A DNA stretch of 64,000 nt. Source: JAKZVK01 sp965248255. GTDB taxonomy: Bacteria; Acidobacteriota; Terriglobia; Bryobacterales; UBA6623. Both the position numbers and the translations under genes were made by a program. Shown piece by piece: positions 36,008-45,128 of the stretch. The stretch spans positions 2,852,001 to 2,916,000 of the forward strand of contig CBDFIW010000004.1 of NCBI GenBank assembly GCA_965248255.1. The letters run 5' to 3'. Under the pieces are notes generated by a model that made no database searches, was not told the origin of the DNA, and saw only the letters and a list, made by a program, of their open reading frames with translations. Numbering within the stretch: position 1 is the stretch's first letter; the number at the start of each line of letters is the position of its first letter.

Positions 36008-37780
36008 TCACCTGCGCGCGGCCAAGACATCGCGGTTCTCATAGACGGCCTTTCCATCCACGATCGTCGCCAGCGCCTCGATGTCTCTGATTTCATCGAC
36101 CGGGCAGGTTAGGTAGTCCTTTGAGATCACAGCCAGATCGGCGAACTTGCCGGGCTCGATCGAACCCCTAACCTCTTCATCAAAAGTGAGATAAGCGGCG
36201 TTCCAGGTCCACATCTTGAGCGCCTGCTCGCGGCTGATCCGTTCCTCGGGGTTGAACACCGTCCCGTCAGTCGTCTTGCGGGTGATGACCATCCACATGC
36301 CAAAGAAGGGATGGTAGGGGTTAATGGCGGTTCGCGAGTCGAACTTGATCATGTGGTCCGAGCCCCCACCCACGATCAATCCTGCGTCGAGGAGCGACTT
36401 GTAGGGCTGGAAAGTCTTCATCCGTTCCGGACCGAGCACTTCCGAGATTGTCGGGCCGTCGAAGTGGTACCAAGCCGGCTGCAGGTCGAGCAGGATGCCG
36501 AGACGCTTGGCCTTGGCGATCGATTCGGCGGTGTGGAAGTTCGAGTGGGTAAGCGAGAAGCGCCGGTGGCGGATCGGCGACTCGCGGTCCATCTCTTCGT
36601 AGACGCCGAGCAGGACGTCGGTCGAGGCGCCGCCCGTGGTGTGCGCGGTCATCTGCCAGCCGAGGTCGTGGCCCAGTTTCATGATTGCGAGGATCCTCTC
36701 GCGAGGAATGCGCAGCACGCCGCGATAGTCGGGATCGTCGAAGCCGTACACCTCGGTGCGAGGGCCGTAGGGAGCTCGCAGGTAGGCCGTGCCGATCAGG
36801 ATGCCGCCGTCGAGAAGGATCTTCAACGCCCCGACGCGCACGAAATCATCGCCAAAGCCGGTTGCGAACCCGAGGTTGATCACACGCTCCCGCACTTCGT
36901 CAAAAGGCTTCTCGCCATTGAGCCGCACGGTGATGTTCGTGCGCACCGTCAAGTCACCCTCGGCCCAGAGCTTCTGGTAGATGCGGATCTGGTCGGACCG
37001 CAGGGCGCGGTCGATGACGCTCGTAATACCGACTGCGTTGTAGGCCTCGTGCATCTTGCGCAGCGCCGCGACGCGGTCTTCGTCGGAGTACTCGACCGTC
37101 GCAACGAGTTTCGAGACCAACTGCCGTGCGCCAAGAATCAGGCCCGTCGGCTCGGCGGTTTTCGAGTCGCGGATGATCTTGCCGTTCGAGGGCTCAGGTG
37201 TGTCGCGATTGATTCCGACTGCGCGCAAAGCGGCCGAATTGAGCGCGGCGGCATAGTTGTTGTCGAGCATCACCATGTGCTCGCCGCTGAACTGGTCGAG
37301 TTGCCAACGGGTGGGGTACCGCCGCTCTTTGAGCCGTGTTGAGTAGACCTTGGGCACGAAGATAAGCTTGTCGGTTGGGGACGACTCCACCAGCTTCTCG
37401 ACATGCGCTTGAATGTCGGCGAAACTGCGCATGATCGGGATCTCGAAGTCCCGCTCGGCCAGGCCCGCCTTGATCGGATGGACGTGCGTTTCGATCAGCC
37501 CGGGGACCATCGTTTTGCCGTGCAGGTTGATTTGTTTGGTCTTGGGACCAGTCGTGCGCCCGACCTGCTGCGTCGTGCCGACGGCCAGAATGCGCCCCTC
37601 CGCAATGGTGACCGCCTCGGCGATGGGCCTCTCCGGCCATATGGTGATGATCTTGCCGTTGTAGTACATCACCTCGGCGCGGCTGTCGGGAATCACCCGT
37701 TCCCGCTTCGGGTTTTGCCCGGCGAGCGGCGCAGCGGCGACGAGAAGAGCCAACAGAATCACGCTAGACCTATTGATCAT
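36008..37780 (-). CDS. Secreted amidohydrolase (YtcJ-like metal-dependent hydrolase)
   Basis: 590 aa from ATG 37780, where a signal peptide begins (N-R-S-S-V-I-L-L-A-L-L, cleavage near L-A-G-Q). The amidohydrolase metal motif H-V-H-P follows V-P-G-L-I-E-T, and H-T-T-G-G and G-S-D-H lie further on, with the family ending G-K-F-A-D-L-A-V-I. Family knowledge: amidohydrolase_3/YtcJ proteins hydrolyse amide or cyclic amide bonds; the substrate here is unknown. It is divergent from the HAD phosphatase gene with about 150 bp between. Confidence 0.85.
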   Translation of the reverse strand: MINRSSVILLALLVAAAPLAGQNPKRERVIPDSRAEVMYYNGKIITIWPERPIAEAVTIAEGRILAVGTTQQVGRTTGPKTKQINLHGKTMVPGLIETHVHPIKAGLAERDFEIPIMRSFADIQAHVEKLVESSPTDKLIFVPKVYSTRLKERRYPTRWQLDQFSGEHMVMLDNNYAAALNSAALRAVGINRDTPEPSNGKIIRDSKTAEPTGLILGARQLVSKLVATVEYSDEDRVAALRKMHEAYNAVGITSVIDRALRSDQIRIYQKLWAEGDLTVRTNITVRLNGEKPFDEVRERVINLGFATGFGDDFVRVGALKILLDGGILIGTAYLRAPYGPRTEVYGFDDPDYRGVLRIPRERILAIMKLGHDLGWQMTAHTTGGASTDVLLGVYEEMDRESPIRHRRFSLTHSNFHTAESIAKAKRLGILLDLQPAWYHFDGPTISEVLGPERMKTFQPYKSLLDAGLIVGGGSDHMIKFDSRTAINPYHPFFGMWMVITRKTTDGTVFNPEERISREQALKMWTWNAAYLTFDEEVRGSIEPGKFADLAVISKDYLTCPVDEIRDIEALATIVDGKAVYENRDVLAARR

Positions 37781-37929
37781 CGGAATCACGAACGCCAGGA
37801 TAACAGCCCCAGCCAGTGGCGCAAGGCTCCAGCCTTTGCCGAGTCCCGATTTTTCGGCGCTCGGGTCCTCGCAGCGCGACGTCGGCTGCGATATCCTCAT
37901 GGCCCTCCGCTATGCTTGAGAATCGCCGA

Positions 37930-38586
37930 ATGCGGGACTCAACCATCAAAGCACTCCTGTTCGACCTGGGAGATGTCATTATCGGCCTTGACTTCGACCG
38001 GGCCTACCGAGCTGCGGCCGAGCTATCCCCCTACGCGGCCGACGAGATCCCCGACCTCATCCGCCAGGCCGGTCTCGCCAACCCTTACGAACGCGGGGAA
38101 ATGTCGAGCGAAGACTTCCACCGCCGGTTTTGCAACGCTCTCGGCATGGACGTGCCGTTCGGCCGCTTCCGGCAACTGTGGGGCGACATGTTCGAGTCCG
38201 AGCCGCTGCTCGACGACGCCTTCCTCGGCGGACTCGCAGCCAACTACCGGCTGGTCTTACTTTCAAACACCAACGAGCTGCACTTTGAGTTCATCCGCGA
38301 TCACTACACCGTCCTGCGGCACTTCGACGAGCTGGTGCTCTCCTACCAGGTAGGCGTCATGAAGCCGGGACAGGAGATCTACGCCGAGGCGGTCCGCCGA
38401 GGCGGATGCCGCACCCACGAGTGTTTCTTCACTGACGACAAGCTCGTCAACGTCGAGGCCGGAGCACGCCTGGGGCTCGAGGCGGTCGTTTTCGAGAACC
38501 CCGAGCAACTGCGGCGGACCTTGGCTGAGCGTGGCGTGCTCTGGAACTCAAGAGAGGCCGGCACCGAGACGCAGGAGCCTACGTAA
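37930..38586 (+). CDS. HAD-superfamily hydrolase (YihX-like phosphatase)
   Basis: 218 aa from ATG 37930 (an in-frame ATG at 37912 is an alternative). HAD motif I is L-L-F-D-L-G-D-V, motif II L-L-S-N-T-N, the conserved Lys is in V-M-K-P-G, and motif IV is F-F-T-D-D-K. The cap domain is helical (residues about 15-85), as in the glucose-1-phosphatase YihX group. It is probably a small-molecule phosphatase of the cytoplasm. The first motif has D-L-G-D rather than D-x-D-x-T, which is normal for this subgroup. Confidence 0.86.
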   Translation: MRDSTIKALLFDLGDVIIGLDFDRAYRAAAELSPYAADEIPDLIRQAGLANPYERGEMSSEDFHRRFCNALGMDVPFGRFRQLWGDMFESEPLLDDAFLGGLAANYRLVLLSNTNELHFEFIRDHYTVLRHFDELVLSYQVGVMKPGQEIYAEAVRRGGCRTHECFFTDDKLVNVEAGARLGLEAVVFENPEQLRRTLAERGVLWNSREAGTETQEPT

Positions 38587-38636
38587 CTGAACGCGTGACG
38601 GCGGCAGCATCTCGGGCGCAGCCAGGACGGGTGGCC

Positions 38637-38930
38637 CTACTCGAGAATCCCCAGAATCTCTTCTTCCTTCAGGATCAACAGCTCTTCGTCCTCGACGTTC
38701 ACGTCGGAACCCGAGTACTTCCCGAAGAGCACCTGGTCGCCCGCCTTGATATCGAGCGGTGCCAGCTTGCCGTCGTCGAGGCGCTTTCCCTGGCCGACAG
38801 CGACCACGTCGCCCCGCTGAGGCTTCTCTTTGGCCGAGTCCGGGATGATAATGCCGCCCTTCTGTTGTTCTTCCTCCTCCACGCGGCGAACGACCACACG
38901 GTCAAACAAGGGTTTCAAGTCCACTGACAT
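38637..38930 (-). CDS. groS: Co-chaperonin GroES
   Basis: 97 aa and complete: [12 protein letters not shown], the mobile loop [11 protein letters not shown] and the ending E-E-I-L-G-I-L-E are standard GroES. AGGAGGAA precedes the ATG. GroES caps the GroEL ring in protein folding. No groEL is next to it: the flanks are a HAD gene and an aldolase gene. No CIRCE element is seen upstream. It is either an orphan copy or the genome keeps groEL elsewhere. Confidence 0.95.
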   Translation of the reverse strand: MSVDLKPLFDRVVVRRVEEEEQQKGGIIIPDSAKEKPQRGDVVAVGQGKRLDDGKLAPLDIKAGDQVLFGKYSGSDVNVEDEELLILKEEEILGILE

Positions 38931-39013
38931 TTCCTCCTCAAAAGGACCGTCGAAATCAACGGCTCACGTTAGCGATGCTGTCGCCGCTCCGGCGACAAGC
39001 CAGAACTGGCAGG

Positions 39014-39040
39014 CTAGCAAGTGGTCAGACGACGTGTCAA
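39014..39040 (-). promoter_or_regulatory. Possible sigma-70-type promoter for groES
   Basis: On the minus strand TTGACA (39035-39040) is followed after 15 bases by TGCTAG. The -35 is perfect, the -10 poor and the spacing short, so support is weak. It lies about 85-110 bases before the groES start. Confidence 0.3.
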
Positions 39041-39089
39041 TAAGCGGCCTGTGGCCCGGGGTCGGCAGGAGGACCCGAGGTGATGCCGT

Positions 39090-40106
39090 CTACGCCACGA
39101 AATGCGGTCTGACGAAGTCATAGGTCTGGCGGATGGCCTTCATCGCGTCTTCGTCGAGTGGCCGCGCATCGGGGTTGCGGACCCTCCAGTGCGAGATCAC
39201 GCCTCGAAGATGCAGCACGTAGAGCAACGTCGGGAATCCGTAAGCTTGGGCCTGGGTCACAAACAGCATGATCTTCGAAAACGCGTGAAGCGCCTCGTTC
39301 GTCTTGCCCTCCATTACCAGGTCCCAGACCTTCACGTAGAGATCGACCCACCCCGAAGCCGGCATGTTACCCGCGACGCCCAGCATCATCTCGTCGGGTA
39401 GGTTGCGCCCGTGGCTGCCGGTGAAGACGGTGACGCGATCACCACCCTCGGCATGGAAGTCCTTGATCCGTGACATCGAGTGGCCTGCCTCGTCCTTGAC
39501 GAAGCGTAGCGTGGGTACCTGCTCGGCCATCTTGAGGACGAACTCGACGCTCATGTTGCCGGTGGTTTGGACGAACATCGGCAAGCTGCAGGCCTTGCCG
39601 ACAGCGGCGTAGTACTGGGCGACCTCGTCGAGGTTGAACTCGCCACGGTCGCGCGTCGGCAGCGCGATGATGGCATCCGGCCGAAGCTTCTCGGCGTGCT
39701 CGGCGTACTTGACGGCAGTCTCCGTGTCGGGCCCCTGCACGCCAATCACAACGACCGGCTTCAGGCCTTCGTTCGCCTTGACGATGACCTCGGCTCCCTC
39801 GATTCGTTCCTCGAACGTGAGGTACTGATACTCACTGGCGCGCTGCGGCCAGACGATGCCGTGAACGCCGGTGCGGTCGAGGAACTTGACCTCTTTCTCC
39901 AACTCGTCGAAAGCGATCTTGTTGTCTTCGGTGTACGGCGTTTGAACGATGGGGAAGATGCCCCGGAACTTCTTTGGGTCCACCGCACCGGCCGAGCAGG
40001 AAAGCTCCCCGAACAAGCCCGCCCCCAGCGCCGCGCCGCCGAGCATCCGCAGGAAGTCACGGCGTCCATGAGCGGGCGAGGATGAAAGGTTATTCAATTT
40101 CCGCAT
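39090..40106 (-). CDS. Tat-exported DapA/NAL-type aldolase-like protein
   Basis: 338 aa from ATG 40106. The N-terminus has G-R-R-D-F-L-R-M-L-G-G, a Tat signal, unusual for the cytoplasmic DapA family. The body is a DHDPS/N-acetylneuraminate lyase-type barrel: F-R-G-I-F-P-I-V-Q-T-P, the Schiff-base Lys in L-R-F-V-K-D-E-A. The place of the usual Tyr (Y-N-x-P) reads V-Q-T-T-G-N, so the chemistry may differ from pyruvate aldolases. A link with the sialidase-like genes 18 kb away is tempting but not supported by position. Confidence 0.8.
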   Translation of the reverse strand: MRKLNNLSSSPAHGRRDFLRMLGGAALGAGLFGELSCSAGAVDPKKFRGIFPIVQTPYTEDNKIAFDELEKEVKFLDRTGVHGIVWPQRASEYQYLTFEERIEGAEVIVKANEGLKPVVVIGVQGPDTETAVKYAEHAEKLRPDAIIALPTRDRGEFNLDEVAQYYAAVGKACSLPMFVQTTGNMSVEFVLKMAEQVPTLRFVKDEAGHSMSRIKDFHAEGGDRVTVFTGSHGRNLPDEMMLGVAGNMPASGWVDLYVKVWDLVMEGKTNEALHAFSKIMLFVTQAQAYGFPTLLYVLHLRGVISHWRVRNPDARPLDEDAMKAIRQTYDFVRPHFVA

Positions 40107-40792
40107 GGCAGGTAGTGTAGCGGCTTGTCGTGTTCGGTGATTCGTGAACCGTATGCCGGGGTGGCGTCGTGCTGGGCCGAAGCACGAGGGTCTCATCGAG
40201 CTGGGCCGGTGGGACGGGGCGCATGAGTCGAGAGAGTCTCGACTCGGCAAGCTGAGAGCTTGCGCCACGGCGGGCACAGCATACCTGCCCTAACCGGGTG
40301 ATGAGCGACGGCGTGGGGCCGGGTGTGCAGGCGTTGGCCGCCCTTGGCCGCCTTTGGCCACCAATAGCCACTCTCCATAGGGGCCCTGGGGGTCCGGTGT
40401 GCGTGGATGGCTCCCCGGATTGGCCTCGCATGCCGGTGACAGATGCTGGTGAGATCGTCTGCAACGTTTCCTCGCCTTCAGTATAGGAACCGGTGGTAGA
40501 GGCCGCGGGGCCGCCGGAGCGGTAAGTGATTGAGAACATGGAGGAAAAAGATTCTTAAAATCTGTGAATGGATCATGGCCTTCGGCCACAACGGGGCATG
40601 AAAAGCGGGCTCGGCGTTCCGCTGCTCCTGCTGCCGACGACCCCAATGGTGATTTGATCAAGTTGTTGATTTGTAAGGTTCTTAGGTCGCCTCTTTTCAA
40701 AGGAAGGACTGGGCAGGAGCTCGTGTTTCGTGAACCGTGATCCGTGAAGCGTTGAAACCGTGAACCGGGAAACCCTTAGGGTGGGGAGACCT

Positions 40793-40933
40793 ATGCGCGC
40801 CCGTGGATGTCTGGTCACGTGACTCGTTGACCCTGTAACTTGATTCGCAAAAACGCTCGGGCCGCGAACCGTCAGCGCTGGTGCCCACGCCCCCGCTGAC
40901 GGGAGGAGTCGGATGACTGCGTCCATCCTTGAC
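40793..40933. repeat. Dispersed repeat R1, copy 2
   Basis: Matches 23460-23600; see that copy. Same orientation. Differences are scattered substitutions and small indels, so the copies are old or have diverged. Confidence 0.8.
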
Positions 40934-40983
40934 TTTCACCCTCATGGATGTCCCGGAGCTGTCCGCACCATTCGAGACGCAAA

Positions 40984-41036
40984 CAGGCCGTTTACGGGCG
41001 TTGGTTTCAATTAGGCCAGGCGTTGTACGCCTGGTA
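40984..41036. repeat. Dispersed repeat R2, copy 2
   Basis: Matches 18059-18112 with the same central palindrome CCAGGCGTTGTACGCCTGG. About 50 bases separate it from R1 here; R1 is absent next to copy 1. Confidence 0.7.
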
Positions 41037-41052
41037 CTGGGCATTGGCCCAG

Positions 41053-41735
41053 TCAGCTATAGCGGGAGCTATAGAAGACAGCGGGAAAGGGGTCGTGGAG
41101 GGCATTGTCGGGACTTCGTGGTGAGGCGTTGGGAGCGACGAGGCCGGAGAAAGGCATGGCGCGGCCCCACAGCTCATACCGCAGCTGCTGAACCAGGCGA
41201 GCGGTCGTGGCGCGGGCCGGTGGTTTGCGCTGCCACTTCGGGCGCGGCAACGCGAAGGCCTCGTCTCCGGGCCCCGCCTCACACGCCGCGGTGAGCAACA
41301 ACGCATACGCCGCCACTTGCGTCGCCGTGACGTTCTGTACCGCGTGAGCCTCCCGCACCTGCGCTTCGCCCACGCCTAACAGCGTCTTCTCGTCGCGGAA
41401 GTTGACCTCGATATCCCAGCGCCGAATGTAGCGCTGCACGATCACCTGCGTGTCCGCGCGCGGGTCGGTGCAGATCAGATAGGCCGGCTTGCGGTACAGC
41501 CGCTTGCCGCTCGGCGTGGTGTAATACTTCATCGGCGCGATCACCACCAGCTTGAGGTCGTGTCCGGAGCCGGTCGGCCGCCAACGCAACCGCTCGAGCG
41601 TCTTCACCCGCAGCTCGTGCTGGTTGGAGCCGATCCAGACGCGGACCCTGTGCCAGCGAACGCTGTCGTCCTGGCGCAGCTGTTCCGGCGCCGGCGCCGT
41701 CTCGCCGCACCCCAGAGTGAGGTTTTCGTCAAGCG
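41053..41735 (-). pseudogene. IS4/IS701-type transposase, C-terminal fragment
   Basis: The frame reads from about 41735 through W-H-R-V-R-V-W-I-G-S-N, Y-Y-T-T-P-S-G-K-R and Y-I-R-R-W-D-I-E-V-N-F-R-D-E-K, the last being the YREK-like region holding the catalytic Glu. The upstream half with the two catalytic Asp residues is missing; no start is present. About 227 codons remain. Confidence 0.75.
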
Positions 41736-41798
41736 AGAAAATGGTGACAGTCCTGACAGTCCGAAGTGAAGCGTATCGCTTTTGGCGCCGGAGAGTAG

Positions 41799-44700
41799 CT
41801 AGAAGTTGAAGCGCACGTTAGCTTGAAACGTGCGCGACAGCCCCTCGGAGCGGACGATGCCGAAGAAAGGATGGTCGATGTTCTGGAAGGGCAAGCCCCA
41901 GTTCTTGTTGTTGAACACGTTGAGAAGATCGAGACCCATGGTGGCCGACAGGGACTCCCCGATGGGCCAAGGCCGGGTGATTCGAAGATCCCACTGCTGG
42001 AAGCCTCGCGAGGTGAAGGCGTTGCGCTGCACGGTGCCCGGCCGCAATTCGTCGAAGTCGGTGGGCACGACCCGCACGAACGCGGTAGGATCAAACGCGA
42101 ATCGTCCCGTCGTTGTGGGGCCGTCCGCCAGGGTAAACGTTCGCGCCTCGCCTGGATCCAGGCGGCGAAACGCAGCGGTCTGGTCAGGCCGGCCGATCGC
42201 CACGAAGCTGAAGGTCGGATCCTGTGTTTGACGGATATCCAGCGGCAAGCCTGCGCGCAGGCGCCAGATGCCGCTGATCTGCCAGCCGTCCGCCCAGGGC
42301 AGCCGGTCGCGGATGCCCGGTGCCAGACGCATTTGATAGAACCATGATGCGGTCAGCATGTTGCGCCGATCGAAGTTCGAGCGCGCCCAAATCTCGGTCG
42401 CCAGCTCATCGCCGAACGTGGTACTGCCGTTGTCGAAGGCCTTCGCCCAGTTGTAACTGAGGTCGAAGGCCAGGCCGCTGGTCAGGTAGCGGGTTGCGCG
42501 GATCTGCGCCGCGTTGTAGCGGCCACTCCCTGAACTCTCGAACTGCCGGATGTCGCTGTACTGCGACAGCTTGCGCATCTGATGAATGAAGCCGAAGCCG
42601 AATAGGCCGCTCCGGGAGAACACGTTTAGCTCGCGTTGGCGCTGCAGCCGAAGCGAGCGTGTACCGACATAGGTGGCGCTGAAGAACACCCTGCCCGGTA
42701 GCAGCCGCTGCCAGCCGACCGTCCAGTGATGAGCCAGCGCGTTCTCGAAGTTGCGGTCGAAAACTCGGATTGGATAGCTAACCGCCGATGTGCGAATCGA
42801 CGCCGTTGTCGGTGCGGGAACGGTCGACAGCGGGGCTTCGAAGCTGCCCCTCGTATCGGTGACCGACGTGAAGTCGAACCGGTGGTCCGTGCTGAAAGGC
42901 GGGTAGGTGGCTTGAAACAACGCGGCGGCGCTCGAACCGGCGAGCGTGCCGAAGTCGTAGAACATCCCGTAGGAGGCCCGAAACACGGATCGGCCGGCTT
43001 CGCCGAAAACCCATCGCTCTAGCCGGGAGTCGGAGCTTGGCGAAATCGTCAGCCCGACACGCGGGGCCAGTTGACGACCGTCGCTGCTGATTGTCGAGCG
43101 CGGCAGGGTCCCCCGTTCCCCGTCCGGATCGCCTGCGAAGATCAGGTTGGGCAGCGTGTCTTCAAACCTCTGGCTCTCGACGTCCTCCAATTCCCGAAAC
43201 GCCGCAATGCGATCGAAGCGATCGACAGCGGGCGGCTGCGACTCATATCGCACTCCCAGCGTGAGCTGCGTTCCACGCAAGGGACGCAGTGCCACCTCGC
43301 CGTAGAGCGACAGCTCGTGCCAGCGAAGATCGAGGCTGCGGGGCGTCTGCAAGCGATAGGAGCTTGGAATCCCCGTAAGCAGATTCGCGACGCTGTTCCG
43401 AGTCCCCTGGAAGGACCCCGCTCCGAAACCGAAGCTGCCCGCCGGGTTCTCGAAGTTCGAGAACGGCCAGATGCCCCGGTGGTAAGCGATCCCGCCCCGG
43501 AAGACGTGACCGCCCCGACGGTAGGCCACGTCGTTGCTGATCTGAAGCGTTGTTTGCACCGCAGATTCACTAAAGAGGAAGGGCGCAATCCGCAGCTTCT
43601 CCGTACCGTCGTTGTGGAACAACAGAAGGTCGGGAAGCATGCCCGGATTACTGCCGAAGCTCTCAAAATCAAAGCCAAAGCTCTCAGCCGTTGTGTTACG
43701 GAACTCCGGGATCCCCTGCCAGAGGCCGATCGCAAGCCTCTGGGCGGCAAAACGGGTCGCGTTCGTCCATCGCGGTGAAGGCGAATAGGTGAAAGTCAGT
43801 TGCGAGTTGCTCGCGAGTTGGCGCCGTTGCTCGGTCATGCCGGGGGTGGTGAGCAGCACCTCGGTTAACGGGTCGAGCACGCTGTTCCGAAAGGTATGAT
43901 GACTGCTGTTGAGGGACCAGCTCCCGCGCTTGTAGTCGATTCGTCCCAGCAACATCTGGCCGCTGCTGTTGAGGTTGATCTCAGATTGGTGCAGGTTCGT
44001 GCCCAAGTTGGGCAGCGGCACAAACACGTCAAGATACTTGTCGATCAACGGATTGCGCGCGCTGGCCGGCACGGTGGCGTTGGGGTAAGGCTCGAGGGTT
44101 CCCGGGTCAAGGGGAGTATTCGCCGCCGGCGCGGCGGCAAGATCACCCGCCCTCTCAGCGGCGGTGAGTACGGTGGCTAGATCGTCGTGGCGGCGCTCGG
44201 TACGCCAGCCCTCCGCATCGAAGAACAGGAACAAGCCATGCTTGCGCGAGATCGGGCCACCGAGCTGTCCTCCACCGGCCCAACCGTTGAGCGAGTCGTT
44301 CGAGCCGTCGAAACTCTCCAGCGGATCACTCTGGCCGGGCCGCCAGAAGGTGCGTAGCTGCCCATGCCAAGCGGTGCCCCCCGAGCGTGTGACCGGTGCC
44401 ACCACCGCACCAGCGTTGCGGCCGTCTTTCGCCGAATACGTGTGCGTAATCACTCGAAACGTTTCGACCGCCTCGGGGACCGGCCCGAACGTCGCAGCCT
44501 GCGCTCCGGTGAGCCGGTTCTGTGAGTTGTTGGGAGCGCCGTCGAACATGTAGTTAATCGCCGAACGTCGCGAGCCGTTGGCCGAGACCGCGGCACCGCG
44601 GCCAGAGAAAGGGCTGATTTCAAGCGACTCGACCGGACTCATGCCGGGTACCAGCAGCAGGAGCTTGTCCGCCGACGTGCGGCCCTCGCTCCCTAACAGC

Positions 44701-45122
44701 ACCGGTACGCTTTCGATCTGCTCACGTACGAGCCCGTACTCGAGAGCGATTCCTTCGAGACCGGCCTTGGCGCGAGTCAATGGGGCCGAAAGGCGGCTCA
44801 GCTCGACATTCAACTCGCGCGGCACGCCGGGCAGCAACTCATACGGGCCAAGCCGGCGGGCGACGTAGTCTTTGAGTTGAAACGCGAGCGAGTACTTGCC
44901 GGTTGCAAGGTCGGAAAAGGAGAAGCGGCCTCTGGCGTCAGTGTGGGCCGAGATCGGTTGGCCGCTCGAGAAGTCGATTAGCTCAACTTCGACGCCGGGT
45001 AAGGGAACCTGCTGCGGATCGACGACCCGTCCGTGGATGACACTGGTCGCTGTCGGCTGTGCGCACAACGCGCCCGCCAGCGCCAAACACGCCGTCCAAG
45101 CGAGAGCTCGGCAGCGGGGCAT
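41799..45122 (-). CDS. TonB-dependent receptor with carboxypeptidase-regulatory N-terminal domain
   Basis: 1107 aa. Signal peptide residues 1-21 (ending A-L-C-A-Q), then a carboxypeptidase-regulatory-like domain (V-I-H-G-R-V-V-D-P to about residue 110), a plug (about 120-260: S-A-D-K-L-L-L-L-V-P-G, I-N-Y-M-F-D-G-A) and a long beta-barrel ending N-V-R-F-N-F. This is the Oar-like type of Acidobacteriota. It is the third gene after an ECF sigma factor and an anti-sigma factor, 6 bases downstream of the latter, which suggests regulated expression of this receptor. The ligand is unknown. Confidence 0.9.
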   Translation of the reverse strand: MPRCRALAWTACLALAGALCAQPTATSVIHGRVVDPQQVPLPGVEVELIDFSSGQPISAHTDARGRFSFSDLATGKYSLAFQLKDYVARRLGPYELLPGVPRELNVELSRLSAPLTRAKAGLEGIALEYGLVREQIESVPVLLGSEGRTSADKLLLLVPGMSPVESLEISPFSGRGAAVSANGSRRSAINYMFDGAPNNSQNRLTGAQAATFGPVPEAVETFRVITHTYSAKDGRNAGAVVAPVTRSGGTAWHGQLRTFWRPGQSDPLESFDGSNDSLNGWAGGGQLGGPISRKHGLFLFFDAEGWRTERRHDDLATVLTAAERAGDLAAAPAANTPLDPGTLEPYPNATVPASARNPLIDKYLDVFVPLPNLGTNLHQSEINLNSSGQMLLGRIDYKRGSWSLNSSHHTFRNSVLDPLTEVLLTTPGMTEQRRQLASNSQLTFTYSPSPRWTNATRFAAQRLAIGLWQGIPEFRNTTAESFGFDFESFGSNPGMLPDLLLFHNDGTEKLRIAPFLFSESAVQTTLQISNDVAYRRGGHVFRGGIAYHRGIWPFSNFENPAGSFGFGAGSFQGTRNSVANLLTGIPSSYRLQTPRSLDLRWHELSLYGEVALRPLRGTQLTLGVRYESQPPAVDRFDRIAAFRELEDVESQRFEDTLPNLIFAGDPDGERGTLPRSTISSDGRQLAPRVGLTISPSSDSRLERWVFGEAGRSVFRASYGMFYDFGTLAGSSAAALFQATYPPFSTDHRFDFTSVTDTRGSFEAPLSTVPAPTTASIRTSAVSYPIRVFDRNFENALAHHWTVGWQRLLPGRVFFSATYVGTRSLRLQRQRELNVFSRSGLFGFGFIHQMRKLSQYSDIRQFESSGSGRYNAAQIRATRYLTSGLAFDLSYNWAKAFDNGSTTFGDELATEIWARSNFDRRNMLTASWFYQMRLAPGIRDRLPWADGWQISGIWRLRAGLPLDIRQTQDPTFSFVAIGRPDQTAAFRRLDPGEARTFTLADGPTTTGRFAFDPTAFVRVVPTDFDELRPGTVQRNAFTSRGFQQWDLRITRPWPIGESLSATMGLDLLNVFNNKNWGLPFQNIDHPFFGIVRSEGLSRTFQANVRFNF

Positions 45123-45128
45123 GGCCGT

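Larger units (their letters stand above)
40107..41052. other. Gene-free repeat mosaic
   Basis: No gene is supported in about 950 bases. It is built from repeat blocks: a palindrome GAGTCGAGAGAGTCTCGACT (starting 40225), a block weakly matching 20948-21000 (40510-40567), repeat R1 (40793-40933) and repeat R2 (40984-41036). It ends at a transposase fragment. Confidence 0.65.

Noticed and set aside
36311..37342. Plus-strand frame of 343 codons opposite the amidohydrolase
   Set aside because: Shadow of a gene with clear signal peptide and metal motifs.
38931..39010. CIRCE (HrcA) operator upstream of groES
   Set aside because: Only a 7-bp hairpin (TGTCGCC/GGCGACA) is seen; the TTAGCACTC-N9-GAGTGCTAA pattern is absent.
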